A DNA stretch of 64,000 bases, taken from Sphingopyxis sp. OAS728. Its GTDB lineage: Bacteria; Pseudomonadota; Alphaproteobacteria; Sphingomonadales; Sphingomonadaceae. The stretch spans positions 186,001-250,000 of the forward strand of contig NZ_JADBDT010000001.1 in assembly GCF_014873485.1 (NCBI RefSeq). Reading direction: 5' to 3'. The position numbers were made by a program, and so were the translations under genes. A model generated the notes under the pieces. It ran no database searches. It saw only the letters and a program-made list of their open reading frames with translations, and was not told where the DNA came from. Shown here piece by piece: positions 63,443 through 64,000 of this stretch (within the stretch, counting starts at the first letter, position 1; each line of letters begins with the position of its first letter).

Positions 63443-64000
63443 ATGGCCCGTTATTCATTCCGTCTGCCCGACATCGGCGAAGGCATCGCCGAGGCCGAAA
63501 TCGTCGCCTGGCACGTCAAGATCGGCGAGCGCGTCGAGGAAGATGCGCAGCTTGCCGACATGATGACCGACAAGGCGACCGTCGAAATGGAATCGCCCGT
63601 TTCGGGGATCGTCGTCGAACTGGCGGGCGAGGTCGGCGACCTGATCCCGATCGGATCGACGCTCGCGGTAATCGAGACCGATGGCGCCGAAGAGGATGGG
63701 GGCGATGTCGAGGCGCCGCCCGCAGACACGCCGGTCGAACGGGAAATCGTGGCGGAAACGCCGGGAGCCGAGGAAATCTCGGTGGCCGAAGTTGCTGCGC
63801 CTGCACCCGCCGCCGCTCCCGCGCCGACGCCCGCTCCGGCACCGGCACCGGCGCCCGTCGCTGCTGCCGATCATAGCCGCGCCGTGCTGGCGTCGCCGGC
63901 GGTGCGCGCCCGCGCCAAGGACCTCGGTGTCGACCTCGGCCAGGTTCAGGCCGAAGGCGACCGCATCCGCCATTCCGACCTCGACGCCTTCCTGCGCTAC
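63443..64000 (+). CDS. bkdB: Dihydrolipoamide acyltransferase E2, 3' end cut by window
   Basis: The first 186 residues of an E2. The lipoyl domain spans about 1-80, with lipoyl Lys44 in MMTDKATVEMESP. A long Ala/Pro linker with Glu-rich and PAPAPAP-rich parts follows. The start of the peripheral-subunit-binding domain (ASPAVRARAKDLGVDL) lies near 151-183. The catalytic domain is beyond base 64000. It receives octanoyl or lipoyl groups from the LipB pathway encoded at 27 kb. Confidence 0.93.
   Translation, partial: MARYSFRLPDIGEGIAEAEIVAWHVKIGERVEEDAQLADMMTDKATVEMESPVSGIVVELAGEVGDLIPIGSTLAVIETDGAEEDGGDVEAPPADTPVEREIVAETPGAEEISVAEVAAPAPAAAPAPTPAPAPAPAPVAAADHSRAVLASPAVRARAKDLGVDLGQVQAEGDRIRHSDLDAFLRY

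Overview
The window is high-GC, gene-dense alphaproteobacterial chromosome. Several things point to the Sphingomonadales, probably a Sphingopyxis-like genome: the gene families, many TonB-dependent receptors, GTGA/ATGA start-stop overlaps, a CpdR-type receiver beside an N-formylglutamate amidohydrolase, a DUF1134/EipA protein, and GTCATCCCGG-type intergenic palindromes. This taxon is an inference, since no rRNA lies in the window. No phage, insertion sequence or CRISPR array was seen. Both ends cut genes: a beta-helix protein at the left and a lipoyl E2 subunit at the right. No gene-free stretch exceeds 300 bases.

Layout. 1-5.0 kb: a secreted beta-helix/diheme cytochrome pair, maleylacetoacetate isomerase and a TonB-dependent receptor. 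5.0-7.6 kb: a tightly overlapped MarR, PqqD-like, HprK-related kinase and nucleotidyltransferase cassette that looks like an orphan peptide-modification system. 7.6-14 kb: gph, glmU, acetyltransferases, a VapBC-type toxin-antitoxin pair with its operator, and glmS. 14-21.4 kb: small metabolic, hypothetical and transport genes, including a divergent Lrp/LysE pair. 21.5-24.6 kb: argD-argF-hslO. 25.3-30.9 kb: queC-queE, lipB, two paralogous membrane proteins and trmL-hemF. 31.1-34.4 kb: the cytochrome bc1 operon followed by apt. 34.4-36.5 kb: a membrane protein, RidA, EipA and tRNA-Ser.

36.7-48.7 kb is the most distinctive region. An OmpR-type two-component pair (the kinase seems to lack a normal start codon) and an orphan NarL-type regulator precede a 1932-residue animal-type haem peroxidase with RTX calcium-binding repeats. 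Its own type I secretion ABC transporter and membrane-fusion protein follow. A hairpin between substrate and transporter genes probably sets their expression ratio.

48.8-55.8 kb is an iron and flavin module. PepSY-TM, DUF2271, DUF4198 and ApbE genes converge on a PiuC-like hydroxylase, a Fiu-like siderophore receptor and a TonB protein. The DUF2271 protein carries a TGAT motif that could be the ApbE flavinylation site. 55.8-64 kb: a hydrolase, a DECR2-like reductase, tRNA-Val, cpdR, N-formylglutamate amidohydrolase, tRNA-Pro, a RadC-like protein, thyA and the branched-chain 2-oxoacid dehydrogenase genes (E1 alpha, E1 beta, start of E2).
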